Source: Huiozyma naganishii CBS 8797 (taxonomy: Eukaryota > Ascomycota > Saccharomycetes > Saccharomycetales > Saccharomycetaceae). From it: a DNA stretch of 64,000 nucleotides. The notes beneath the pieces were generated by a model that did no database searches, was not told the DNA's origin, and worked only from the letters and a program-made list of their open reading frames with translations. Position 1 is the first letter of the stretch. Each line of letters starts with the position of its first letter. The stretch covers positions 620,001-684,000 of the forward strand of contig NC_035923.1 of the NCBI RefSeq assembly GCF_000348985.1, read 5' to 3'. Both the position numbers and the translations under genes were made by a program. This document shows positions 19,238 to 29,974 of this stretch, one piece after another.

Positions 19238-20590
19238 TTATATATATTTGTCGCCATTCATGTACGGAACTAAGACATCAGGGATTTTAATCTTGTCCGT
19301 CGAGGAGTCGTAAAAGTTTTCTACGAGTGCTAATATTATCCGTGGTACAGCCATTGCCGTGCCGTTTAATGTGTAAGCATATTGTGATGCGCCGTTTTCA
19401 TCTTTGAATTTTGTGTTCAACCGAAACGCTTGGAAATCCCTGCAATTTGAAGCACTGCTGACCTCCCCAAAAGTTCCCTTCCCTGGCATCCATACTTCGA
19501 TGTCGTATTTCTTGTATGCTGGGTTTCCTAAATCATTTGCTGGCATATTCAATACTTTTGCGTGAAGTCCCAACGATTCGATAATTTGTATCTGGAACGC
19601 CTTCAACTGCTCCAAAGTCGCTTCCGCAAACTGTGGTTTACACCAGCAAAACAATTCCACCTTGCTGAATTCATGAACTCTGTAAAGACCCTTGGTTTCT
19701 TTGCCTCTGGCGCCAGCTTCTGCCCTATAGCACCTGCTAACACCCACAAACTTTTCGACAGGTTCTTCTTTCTTCTCAAACGTGAGAACTTTGTCGAATC
19801 CTAGGGCTGCCAAAGATATCTCTGCCGTGGCGACAAGCCCCATTTCGTTATTAGTTTTATAGATCTGCTCCTCCCCGTTCATGTCTCTCGGCGTGAACCC
19901 ACAAGAATCAATCATTCCGAGCCGTGTTAAGCTAGGTGGTATGACAAAAGTGTAACCGTGTGGTTGTTGACAGGCCAAATCAATACTGTAATTAATCAAC
20001 GCTCTTTCCAATCTCGCACCCCCATTTATCAAGTAGTAGGATGAGGAACCTGATGTCTTTGCCGCCTGTTTAAGATCCAAAAGACCCTTTTTTGTCATAA
20101 TATCTACATGATCTAAGTTATGGTTTGGTGTAACCTTCTCATTTATCCACGCTACCACCTCTGGTTCCGTTGCCGGTACGGATGGGTGCAACAGATTTGG
20201 TAACGATACGTAAGTATCCTCAATTTCTTTCGAGAGGTCATTTTTGGTCTCCATTAGCACTTTGAACTGAGACTTGAGATCCCTTATTTGGGGAATTAAT
20301 TCGTTCAGACTGGTTTTGTTAGCTTGCACAGTTTTTTCCAGTTGATTCCTAGCCTTTTGTACATGATTTATTTGATCGTTGAGTGACTTGATTTTGTCGT
20401 ATTTTTCTGGCAATTTCTCTAAGTTTGCCAATAGCTCATTTTCTGCTACGAGCCCCCGCTTCTTTATTGATTCGTTATATTCGTTAATATGTGCAAGGAC
20501 GTACTTGATATCGATATGCGGTTTCTTTAAAAAAGTCCGAGGTGCACGCGTTATGGCAAACGAACGAATTAGATACCGGAAACGGAACAT
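19238..20590 (-). CDS. DIA4: Mitochondrial seryl-tRNA synthetase Dia4
   Basis: Charges mitochondrial tRNA-Ser. 450 residues (446 in S. cerevisiae, YHR011W). The first 25 residues (MFRFRYLIRSFAITRAPRTF) are Arg-rich without acids, a clear mitochondrial presequence. The N-terminal antiparallel coiled-coil arm, which binds the long variable arm of tRNA-Ser, covers about 35-130. Class II motifs follow: GGARLERALINYSID, CYRAEAGARG...TKGLYRVHEFSKVE (motif 2, about 285-315), and NGTAMAVPRIILALVEN (motif 3, about 410-426). Lies between VPS29 and RPL27, all minus strand, as in YHR010-YHR012. Confidence 0.96.
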   Translation of the reverse strand: MFRFRYLIRSFAITRAPRTFLKKPHIDIKYVLAHINEYNESIKKRGLVAENELLANLEKLPEKYDKIKSLNDQINHVQKARNQLEKTVQANKTSLNELIPQIRDLKSQFKVLMETKNDLSKEIEDTYVSLPNLLHPSVPATEPEVVAWINEKVTPNHNLDHVDIMTKKGLLDLKQAAKTSGSSSYYLINGGARLERALINYSIDLACQQPHGYTFVIPPSLTRLGMIDSCGFTPRDMNGEEQIYKTNNEMGLVATAEISLAALGFDKVLTFEKKEEPVEKFVGVSRCYRAEAGARGKETKGLYRVHEFSKVELFCWCKPQFAEATLEQLKAFQIQIIESLGLHAKVLNMPANDLGNPAYKKYDIEVWMPGKGTFGEVSSASNCRDFQAFRLNTKFKDENGASQYAYTLNGTAMAVPRIILALVENFYDSSTDKIKIPDVLVPYMNGDKYI

Positions 20591-20781
20591 GTAACGAGAT
20601 CGCTTTTTTTACTTCCTTCTTGTCTGATACCTTAATATTAACCCAATTTCCCATTTTTAAAAACAGATTTCTTGTGGAATCGTAAATAATATACTAAAAA
20701 AGAATTATATTTTTGTTTTATTATTTCAGTATTTCCTTTATATATGTGTCGAAACTATAAGAACAATGCAGTAACCAAAGC

Positions 20782-21519
20782 TTAGAATCTCAACTTGGAG
20801 AAAAACCATTGGTTCTTACCGGCTTGATGTCTTTCTTCGAAAGCCTTCTTGATGACCTTCTTGGCCTCCTCTCTTTGAGATGGCTGTTCGAAAGTTTCAG
20901 TAGAGACGACAGACTTGAAGGACTCAACGTCTAGAGTATATCTGGTTGGAAGCAAGTGGTTGTAGTTGACAACCTTGATGAATGGCTTGATCTTGGTTCT
21001 CTTGGCGACCTTCTTGGCACCAAGCTTCTTGGTGACCTTCAAAGGATATCTTTCAATACCGGCAACTAGAGCGTGACCGAATGGGTGAGATTTGGAACCT
21101 TCATCGTGAGGCTTGACGATGACGACCTTCTTACCGGCGTAACGACCACGGACAACAACAGCTGTAAAAAAAGTGGAGGATGATAACATTCATGAAAAAT
21201 GATATACCAAATCTTGTTAGTATTAAGTTTTTGTAATGAGGGAGTGGGGTTTTTGAGAGACACGAGAGACCCCATAGATAGGTTACCATTTTGAATATAG
21301 AGGGAGGACTGTATCCCAGGGGAAAACACCGCTTGTTTCTTTGAAGACTGTACTGTTCAATCAATTCATGCATGGATATTATCAGTTCCCAGAAACTTTA
21401 TCTTCCCTCTTGGTTCACACAGTTTCCCAGTTTCTCTTGTACTTCGTCCCCCAGTTTGATTTCCAATCTTAGTAGTGCAAATACATACCAACTTTACCAG
21501 CTTTCAAGAACTTAGCCAT
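20782..21519 (-). CDS. RPL27: 60S ribosomal protein eL27 (two exons)
   Basis: Exon 1 (21489-21519) encodes [10 protein letters not shown] plus one base, exon 2 (20782-21161) the rest, giving 136 residues, identical in length to S. cerevisiae Rpl27. The KOW-type start [34 protein letters not shown] and the invariant C-terminus [10 protein letters not shown] leave no doubt. Codon use is strongly biased to highly expressed codons. Both S. cerevisiae copies (YHR010W, YDR471W) are ohnologues; the neighbours DIA4 and TDA3 make this the YHR010W position. Confidence 0.98.
21162..21488 (-). other. RPL27 intron
   Basis: 327-nt intron after base 31 of the CDS. GTATGT begins at 21488, TACTAAC at 21222-21216, TACAG ends at 21162. 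Same position as in S. cerevisiae RPL27A. No snoRNA-like element was recognised inside. Confidence 0.95.
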
Positions 21520-22663
21520 TTTTTGATCTTATAATTTTCGGATGTCTTTACTTTGATGATAGAGAGAGTTACTAACTAACAAGAATGAAAAGAATTTGTC
21601 TTCAATAGGGTATTCAAAATGTTGAACATTGAAAAAATCTTTTGTCGCACATCGCGAGTCTGCTCTCTCCAGGCGGTAGGACCCACTGGCACGACTGCCC
21701 ACTGGTGGTGGTAGTGGTGGCAGTGTCCGCCCAGCCCGTCCTGCAAGCCCAGCCCAGGACAGGGCAGTTCCCCCTGGGGCCTCCGCCGGGACTCTCCAGA
21801 GAGACGGAGACGGGGGCGTGGGAGGGACGACAGACGAGAGGAACGTCGTGCGTCGTCTGCCACCTCAGCACGAGAGAACCAACACCCGCTTCGCCCCGCC
21901 TCCCATTTCCGAATCTGGAAATTAAAATCAGAAAAAATCAGAAACCAAAAAATACAAAAATGCACGGATGGTATTTAGCAGTCACAGCTGTTACCCAAAA
22001 GAGAAAGATGCAACAGGACCACGGGAAAAAGGGGGCCGTGGAGAGTGTTGCGAGGCAGCGGGGCACCAAGAACAGGGACAACTTGAAGTGCAATTCAATG
22101 GAGTAGGGTGTCTGGACTGCGATGAGTGAAGGGGGACGCTAAGTATGAGTAGTCGAAAGTGTGTACTTTGATAGTGTCTGCGTGCGTCTGCATGTATGTA
22201 ATAGGAAGCGGGCCCTTAGAACAGACGATCCACCCGCAACCCTTCCCCTCGCCTCTCTTTCTGTTTTCTCTTGTTGGGAGGCTCCAAAAGGGGACACAGC
22301 TCGGAATGCTGTTTCTGTCCATGTGCCTGTCTCGGCAGCAACACAACGATCCTATGAGTTGCATTATTGCTGCTGTGATGTGATGTGGGGGGGGTCCCCG
22401 GCGCGTTGGGGGACACGGTTGCAATATGTACAGACACACGCAGGCGGTATGCGTGTTGCAGTGGTTCTCTCCCTCTACAAAAAGGGCATGCGTGTCTTGG
22501 ACCCCGGGAACGGGAACAGTGGTTGCTCACTCTTTCTAATTAGTTGCTCTCACTCAACAGTTTATATCTTTCCATCTTAATAGTGTATTACTGCCTAGAC
22601 GGTGTCGAGTGGTCAAGTAATATCGTAGGAGACAAGAAAAGTAAGTGGTAAGCACGTATTACC
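21520..22663. other. Divergent RPL27 / TDA3 promoter region with a GC-rich island
   Basis: 1144 bp. About 21655-21900 is strikingly GC-rich, with G- and C-runs such as GACGGGGGCGTGGGAGGG, followed by a second G-rich patch near 22384-22425. Overlapping ORFs exist on both strands only because stop codons are rare in such DNA. I could not match the island to any structural RNA or RNA-polymerase III gene that I know. Confidence 0.7.
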
Positions 22664-24025
22664 ATGGATGGGAAAGAGAAAGTTACAGGCGAGCGCTCGG
22701 TAGAGATAGCGATAGTAGGTGGTGGTATTATAGGGTGTTCCATTGCGTACTACTTGACCAAGCATCCGAATTTTGATGCAAAACGGTACCATATCACTAT
22801 CTTTGAGTCTAATAACATCGCGTGTGCAGCGTCCGGTAAAGCTGGTGGGTTGTTGGCGTCGTGGGCTTTCCCTGCACAGATTGGTGCGTTGAGTTTTAAC
22901 TTGCACCAGTTGCTTGCTGCGGAGCACGATGGGGCTAAGAAATGGGATTACAGACATCTCGATACTATTAATTTGGAGGCTGATTTGAGAAGGGGGGACA
23001 GTCAGTTGTCGTTGAACTCTCTGTTGCGGAAGCAAAGGGAACACGCCAGGAGATTGGAGAAGAGCAAGAAATGGAGCAAGTATGGTGAAAGTTCTACACC
23101 GGAAGGTGATTGTGATGACACGGACGGTGGTGATGATGATGGAGACGACACTTTGATCGGGAAGAACAGGTCGGATTTGCCAACAAACCTACGATGGATT
23201 GATGGTAAGAAAGTCAAGAGTTGGTCGTATATCAGTGATAGTGCAGCGACGGCACAGTTACACCCTTACAAGTTCACAAAGTTTCTTTTTGGGGAGGCAG
23301 AAATGTCCGGGAGCGTCGACTTAGTGTACGGTAAAGTCACCCAGTTGAAGATGACTGAGGACAGGGAGACCATTGTTGGTCTCGAGTACGAGCCCGTCTC
23401 GAAGCATTCAGACCCCGCTAAAGCAGATGAGGACGAGCACGTGCGTAAAGTGCACAAAGTGGACAAGCTTATTATAGCCGCAGGGCCCTGGACCTCTGAG
23501 ATTCTCCCCGAATGCCCCGTTTCAGGGTTGCGCGCTCATTCGATCATCATCAAACCAGACGATATTTCCAAGATTTCACCGTACGCACTGTTCACCGAGT
23601 TGCAGATAAGCGACGCGGAGACTTTCTCCCCCGAGATATACACTCGCAGGGACGTCGTGTACGTGTGTGGGGAGGGCGAGGCGATGGCACTGCCGGACCC
23701 TACCCAGGACGTCGAGATAACGCAGGAGAAGTGCGATAAACTGTACAAATATGCATGCGAGGTTTCCCCCCTACTCAGCGCGGGGAAACTGGTGACGAAG
23801 CAGGCGTGCTACTTGCCCGTGCTGGACGTGGCGACGAGTTCGGGCCCATTGATGGGCGAGACGAACGTCGAAGGACTGTACTTGGCCAGCGGACACTCCT
23901 GTTGGGGGATCAACAACTCGCTGGCCACGGGTAAGATCATGTCTGAGATTGTAATGAACGGCGAGACCCTTTGCGCCAACGTCGAAAATCTGGACCCGAA
24001 GCTGTATTTCGACGCAAGGGTGTAG
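22664..24025 (+). CDS. TDA3: FAD-dependent oxidoreductase Tda3
   Basis: DAO-family flavoprotein; in S. cerevisiae Tda3 (YHR009C, 523 residues) affects endosome-to-Golgi recycling and topoisomerase-damage tolerance, and its substrate is not settled. 453 residues here. Dinucleotide-binding motif VGGGIIGCSIAYYL (about 19-32), FAD ribose-binding acid in TIFESNNIACAASGKAGG, and the C-terminal FAD motif GLYLASGHSCWGINNSLATG (about 405-424) are present. An acidic Asp/Gly-rich loop (about 143-165) interrupts the domain. The 3' half and SOD2 have strongly GC-ending codons compared with genes further right. It is divergent from RPL27, as in S. cerevisiae. Confidence 0.92.
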   Translation: MDGKEKVTGERSVEIAIVGGGIIGCSIAYYLTKHPNFDAKRYHITIFESNNIACAASGKAGGLLASWAFPAQIGALSFNLHQLLAAEHDGAKKWDYRHLDTINLEADLRRGDSQLSLNSLLRKQREHARRLEKSKKWSKYGESSTPEGDCDDTDGGDDDGDDTLIGKNRSDLPTNLRWIDGKKVKSWSYISDSAATAQLHPYKFTKFLFGEAEMSGSVDLVYGKVTQLKMTEDRETIVGLEYEPVSKHSDPAKADEDEHVRKVHKVDKLIIAAGPWTSEILPECPVSGLRAHSIIIKPDDISKISPYALFTELQISDAETFSPEIYTRRDVVYVCGEGEAMALPDPTQDVEITQEKCDKLYKYACEVSPLLSAGKLVTKQACYLPVLDVATSSGPLMGETNVEGLYLASGHSCWGINNSLATGKIMSEIVMNGETLCANVENLDPKLYFDARV

Positions 24026-24256
24026 CAGGGAAGTACGTAACTGTGTAGCAAGTCAATTGTGCGTGCGTGCTTGGCGTCTCCCCCACACCCTGTTTCTCTA
24101 CAGTGTACCAATCAGCTCCAGCGATGACTTGAAAAGAAGAAGACGAAAAAAAAATAAGTCACGTTTGTATATAAGAAAGAGGGGTGCGGAAAGGGATAGT
24201 CACTGGAGTTCCACCACTGCCAAAGTGCTATACACACACGAACCCAAGCTTGCGTA

Positions 24257-24967
24257 ATGATCCAGGGTACCGCCAGAACAGCATTGAAGACAGGTGCTTC
24301 CCGGTTTTTGAGCACCCCTCGTGTTTTCCAAAGGACGAAAGTCACGCTGCCCGAGTTGGACTGGGATTTTGGTGCGTTAGAACCGCACATCTCTGGCCAG
24401 ATCAACGAGTTGCACTACACGAAGCACCATCAGACGTACGTGAACGGGCTGAACACCTCTGTGGAGAAGATGTCTGAGCTAACTGATCTGCTTGCCCGCG
24501 AACCCACCCCCCAGGTGGCCCGCGAAATCATCGCACTGCAACAGAACATCAAGTTCCACGGGGGCGGGTACACCAACCACTGTCTCTTCTGGAAGAACCT
24601 GGCCCCCGAAAAGCAAGGCGGTGGCCAACTACCGGAGGGGCCCCTGAAGACTGCCATTGAGAAACAGTTCGGCTCATTGGACCAGCTGAAGACGCTGACG
24701 AACGGCAAACTAGCCGGGGTGCAAGGGTCTGGCTGGGCGTTTATAGTCAAGAACTTGGACAACGGCGGGAAGCTGGACGTCGTGCAGACGTACAACCAGG
24801 ACACGGTCACTGGGAACATGGTACCGCTCGTTGCCATCGACGCGTGGGAGCACGCCTACTACCTACAGTACCAGAACCGCAAAGTGGACTACTTCAAGGC
24901 CATCTGGAACGTCATCAACTGGGAGGAAGCCGCTAAACGGTTCGAGTCCGAGAAGATCCTGTCGTAG
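24257..24967 (+). CDS. SOD2: Mitochondrial manganese superoxide dismutase Sod2
   Basis: Converts matrix superoxide to hydrogen peroxide and oxygen. 236 residues (233 in S. cerevisiae). The first 27 residues (TARTALKTGASRFLSTPRVF) form an Arg-rich presequence before the mature start VTLPELDWDFGALEPHISG. Metal ligands lie in ELHYTKHHQTYVNGL (His53), the GGGYTNHCLFWKNL helix, and DAWEHAYYLQYQNRK. Gln/Gly features (GSGWAFIVKN) fit the Mn tetrameric type. Its codons are unusually GC-ending. Tandem with TDA3 and ERG11, as in YHR007C-YHR009C. Confidence 0.98.
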   Translation: MIQGTARTALKTGASRFLSTPRVFQRTKVTLPELDWDFGALEPHISGQINELHYTKHHQTYVNGLNTSVEKMSELTDLLAREPTPQVAREIIALQQNIKFHGGGYTNHCLFWKNLAPEKQGGGQLPEGPLKTAIEKQFGSLDQLKTLTNGKLAGVQGSGWAFIVKNLDNGGKLDVVQTYNQDTVTGNMVPLVAIDAWEHAYYLQYQNRKVDYFKAIWNVINWEEAAKRFESEKILS

Positions 24968-25148
24968 TCGTACAGCCGCTCTCTCCCTCTCTCCCTCTCC
25001 CTCCCTCTATTTATTACCTGTATGTACGTACAGCGAGCGTTTACAGTCTCTGCACCTGGACTTACCGGGCGGTCGCAGCAACAGCAGCGCTGGGCGCGTC
25101 CCTAGCTTTTTATCGGGCATCGCCCAAAGGGGCAATTCTGCGTTTTTT

Positions 25149-25156
25149 CTGAACGA
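25149..25156 (-). promoter_or_regulatory. AR1/SRE-type Upc2 site, inverted
   Basis: Reads TCGTTCAG on the minus strand, matching the TCGTTYAG consensus described for the anaerobic element AR1 that Upc2 binds. Lies 540 bp upstream of ERG11. Confidence 0.5.
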
Positions 25157-25172
25157 GGGTACAAGAGCCGTC

Positions 25173-25179
25173 CGGGTAA
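25173..25179 (+). promoter_or_regulatory. Reb1 site
   Basis: CGGGTAA within CCGGGTAAC matches the Reb1 core and probably helps set the nucleosome-depleted region of the ERG11 promoter. Confidence 0.5.
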
Positions 25180-25190
25180 CACCCCAGCGG

Positions 25191-25230
25191 CCTCGTTTAG
25201 CGCTGTCGTTCCTCGTTTAGCGCTGTCGTT
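25191..25230 (+). repeat. Perfect 20-bp tandem duplication carrying two AR1/SRE-type sites
   Basis: CCTCGTTTAGCGCTGTCGTT occurs twice head to tail with no mismatch. Each copy holds TCGTTTAG (25193-25200 and 25213-25220), matching TCGTTYAG. About 470-500 bp upstream of ERG11, a known sterol-regulated Upc2/Ecm22 target in S. cerevisiae. Confidence 0.8.
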
Positions 25231-25656
25231 CTTATCAATAGCCTGCTGCTGCGGCCCGGTCTGAGGGGAGGCAGTGTTAGCGGGTTTAACGTCGCGCAGC
25301 GCACCGCACGCAGCACGCTGGAAGAGGGCTCCGTTGCCCGGATGCGTCGGCTCAGAGGTATGGCATCGCATCGCGTAGCAGGCGGGACGCTCCAGGCGAT
25401 GCGAGTAACAGCACGCCTGGTGTCCCAGATACGAGTTGCCTCTCTGCCCGTTATTTTTCGTTTCCTCTGGGCTCTTGCTCGCTCGCTGTGCCCCTGCTAC
25501 GATGATTGATTAATTATTGCCTTGTGGGAAATAATTGTATATAAGGATACGCTTGCAACCTCGAGAACTGCACTTCCTTTTCCTTGCCTTCTCGTATCTG
25601 TGTCTCTTGTGATCATGTTTCCTTTTTTTGCTTGTGACACTTGTTCGTTCAATTGA

Positions 25657-27291
<1,635 letters not shown>

Positions 27292-27617
27292 ACTGGATTT
27301 CCCCCACAAAACGAAGAAAAAAAAGAAGAAGAAGAAGGATCTTGCTCTCAATGGATAGACGTTTTCTCTCCTCCATCTCTCTATGTAAACTAACTTTAGA
27401 CTAGACTATATTTATATCTTGCAGTCTCTCCTTCCCCAAAATTTGCAAAGAAGGAAGACTCTTTAATTATGCGAAAGAAAATAATTTATTTTTATTGCCC
27501 CCCCCAGCTTACAAACAAATAATTACTTATTAATGTTATTATTACAACATGAGTATAATACGCATACACATATATATGTAGATGCGTCAACACCCACATT
27601 TCTCTTGCTCGCCCCCA
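27292..27617. other. Convergent 3' region ERG11 / STP2
   Basis: 326 bp, mainly AT-rich with an A/G-rich tract just after the ERG11 stop and a run of eight C near 27500. Probable terminators; no gene. Confidence 0.75.
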
Positions 27618-29420
27618 CTACAGATTTGACCCGAATAAAAAGTTGTAAAAATTCAAGTACTCTCTCGTTTCTCTCATCTGTACGTCGTTAATCTTTGGTG
27701 CATCGAGCATGATCGTGCCTTGCTGTGGTTCTCCCTGTTGATTACCGAGAGTGTCCTGTGGGACCATGTAGTTGCCCTGCGTTGGATTCGAGCCCATCAC
27801 GTATACCTGCTCAGAGCCAAGGGGTTCTAAGAATATGGATGAATTGCCCGTGGATGCTAAATGTGAGGTTGTCAGGGCTGGGTGGGGCGTCACGGAAGGA
27901 CCCCCATGGACTTGTGTAGCGGGAAGATCTTCCCCGAATTCTAAAGAGGATGAAGACGAATTCGTCAATGTGAGCTGTGGTGCCGATTTCAGTGCCGACT
28001 GCAGGGAAAGCGGCGAAAGATTCACGAGAGACCCATTGAGTAACTGGTCGTTCGAAAACTCGTGTTGATACTGTGTTTGATTTGGTACTCGCTGCGAGTT
28101 GTGCTCCATTGCTGTCTGGGGTGTTGCACTCGTGGATGACTTATCGAATCGAGAGGTTGGCGAGTTTGTCGACAATATCTCGTTGTTTTGTTTCGAGCCA
28201 GTTTTGTTTCTGGGCTTGTACTTCCGCTTAGGTTTCTTGTGTCCTTGGAAGCTGTCCGAATTCAGAATCAGCTGGTCTTCGCCCAATTTCGATAGCACGT
28301 GGCGACTGCTTGCGTTGTTCGCTACGATCGCCATCGCCTCGACGGCCTCCTTATTGAGCAACACTTTTGGTTCCACCACACTCTCCGCACTGGACACAAA
28401 TCTCGAGTGGCCCGTGGAGGTCTTGATCATTTTCAACTTATTTTTCTTGGCCTTCTTCATATTCTTATTGATCTTGATCTCGTTGACGTACTGTTCCGGC
28501 AGCGAACTACATTGCCCACCCTCGATATGCTCTTTGATCCACTTGTCCGCGGATTCAAAATAGTCCCCACAGTGTGCACAGGTCCCGTTGGACTTACTCC
28601 TGTCACTTGGTTTCACACCATTCGGGTACACGAAATGCCTCGTTTTCAAGTGTGTCTTGTACGTGTCCCTCCTCGAAAACCCGCCAGTGTTGTGACATTT
28701 CAACTCTGTTCCGAGTGTGGCGTTGAAAAAGGGACAGTGATAGGCTTTGTCTATGGCGTGCTTCTTGATGTGCCTTGTCAAGTATCCTCTGATCTTGAAT
28801 GTTGCGTCACAGTAATGGCAGATGTACGTACCGACATCACTAGCAACGGCGGGTTTTGCATCCTCGTCTGCACGCTTTGGTGGAGATGTGTTGGCGTTAC
28901 TGTTCGGCGAGTTGCTGCTCTGAGGGGATATTGGTAAAGTATCCAGTGTATGTATGCTCCCTGCAGCAGCACCTGCATTAGGGTTGTTTATGTTATTGCT
29001 TTTGGTGCTTAGCTCGCTGGTCTTCAAAGTAGACGAGATCATACCGTTTGGTAAGATTTCCAACTGGATTGGGTTCTCCATCAGGTCGATGTTCATCGCG
29101 CATGGCGTCACGGAGGAAAACTCCGTGGACAGAGACTTTTCAATGGTCATCTTTTTGGGGAACATATCGTGCACAGAAATATCATCTTTTTCAGTCTTTT
29201 GGTCACTGTCTTCTTCAACAGCAGCAGCAGCCGTCGACGCCTTGCGAGTATATCTGGTCTTCTTCACGGGCGTTACACTATCACTATAAGGCACAATGAT
29301 GTCCACTAGTTGCTTGAGGACTTTACAGTTTCTTTTCAACCAGCCAGAGTTGAAAAACCCCCAGCTTCTGCTATCAGCAGTGCTGCTGGCACTATTATTG
29401 AGAGTCGAGACTGTAGGCAT
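27618..29420 (-). CDS. STP2: Stp1/Stp2-type zinc-finger activator of amino-acid permease genes
   Basis: Latent transcription factor cleaved by the SPS sensor (Ssy1-Ptr3-Ssy5) to activate amino-acid permease genes. 600 residues. The N-terminal segment SGWLKRNCKVLKQLVDIIVP resembles regulatory region I that holds the factor in the cytoplasm. Three zinc fingers cover about 195-330: YICHYCDATFKIRGYLTRH, then YHCPFFNATL...CHNTGGFSRRDTYKTHLKTRH, then CAHCGDYFESADKWIKEH. A basic KKPKRKYKPRNK follows, and the C-terminus is Ser/Gln/Asn-rich. STP1 and STP2 are ohnologues; ERG11 as neighbour fits the STP2 (YHR006W) position, though this may serve both roles. Confidence 0.9.
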   Translation of the reverse strand: MPTVSTLNNSASSTADSRSWGFFNSGWLKRNCKVLKQLVDIIVPYSDSVTPVKKTRYTRKASTAAAAVEEDSDQKTEKDDISVHDMFPKKMTIEKSLSTEFSSVTPCAMNIDLMENPIQLEILPNGMISSTLKTSELSTKSNNINNPNAGAAAGSIHTLDTLPISPQSSNSPNSNANTSPPKRADEDAKPAVASDVGTYICHYCDATFKIRGYLTRHIKKHAIDKAYHCPFFNATLGTELKCHNTGGFSRRDTYKTHLKTRHFVYPNGVKPSDRSKSNGTCAHCGDYFESADKWIKEHIEGGQCSSLPEQYVNEIKINKNMKKAKKNKLKMIKTSTGHSRFVSSAESVVEPKVLLNKEAVEAMAIVANNASSRHVLSKLGEDQLILNSDSFQGHKKPKRKYKPRNKTGSKQNNEILSTNSPTSRFDKSSTSATPQTAMEHNSQRVPNQTQYQHEFSNDQLLNGSLVNLSPLSLQSALKSAPQLTLTNSSSSSLEFGEDLPATQVHGGPSVTPHPALTTSHLASTGNSSIFLEPLGSEQVYVMGSNPTQGNYMVPQDTLGNQQGEPQQGTIMLDAPKINDVQMRETREYLNFYNFLFGSNL

Positions 29421-29912
29421 CTTGAAAAAATGTACGAGTAAGAACGCTTAAAATCGTTCAGGTGGTTGATATCCTGTCGTTGTTAATATTATTTTTTTTG
29501 TCTCCAGGATGCTAAACTTCCCCACCTCTTAACGCAGTTATATATATATATATATATGCAAACACAAATGAGCGAAAACAACGAAAACAACAAAACTGGA
29601 GAGTAAAGAAGCAGAAAGCGACAAGAATCGATATTTTCTATATACTGTTTTTTATTTCAAATTCCCAATTTCGAAAACCCCAGTTTTGCTGTTTTTGACA
29701 AAAAATTTTCTCGCGGTTTCCTCTTTTTGTCCGCGCAGACCGGCGCGCAGAAGCGGCCCGGGGAAGGCGCTCTCCAGGGGGGTTGCCCGGTCTGGGACCG
29801 GGCACGCTGCGGGTATCGAATTCCGGGAGCGAAGTGTTGGCGGAGATACAATTCCGAACAGCAGTGGGCACACGACCAGCCTAACTCCGGTTTCTTACCG
29901 GTGGCGGACAGC
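29421..29912. other. STP2 promoter / YMD8 3' region
   Basis: About 490 bp. Contains a TA dinucleotide run at 29539-29557 and a GC-rich patch at about 29730-29830 with a perfect hairpin at 29784-29804. No gene supported. Confidence 0.7.
29784..29804. repeat. Perfect GC-rich inverted repeat (9-bp arms, 3-nt loop)
   Basis: TGCCCGGTC / TGG / GACCGGGCA is a perfect hairpin. It lies 370 bp upstream of STP2 and 110 bp beyond the probable YMD8 stop. It could be a zinc-cluster binding palindrome (CCGG...CCGG) or simply an extrudable structure. Confidence 0.8.
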
Positions 29913-29974
29913 TTACCGCATTGATTTCAGCTCGTACTCTTGGATCTGCGTTTCGACAGTAGTGGAGAACGGGT

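Noticed and set aside
21570..21576. TACTAAC on the plus strand in front of RPL27
   Set aside because: No plus-strand gene or donor site nearby; chance match.
21576..22106. Overlapping ORFs of 129 and 154 codons on opposite strands in the GC island
   Set aside because: Both arise from scarcity of stop codons in GC-rich DNA; composition is repetitive and no family resemblance is seen.
24939..24949. GGTTCGAGTCC, a tRNA B-box-like motif
   Set aside because: Lies inside the SOD2 coding sequence with no A box or cloverleaf.
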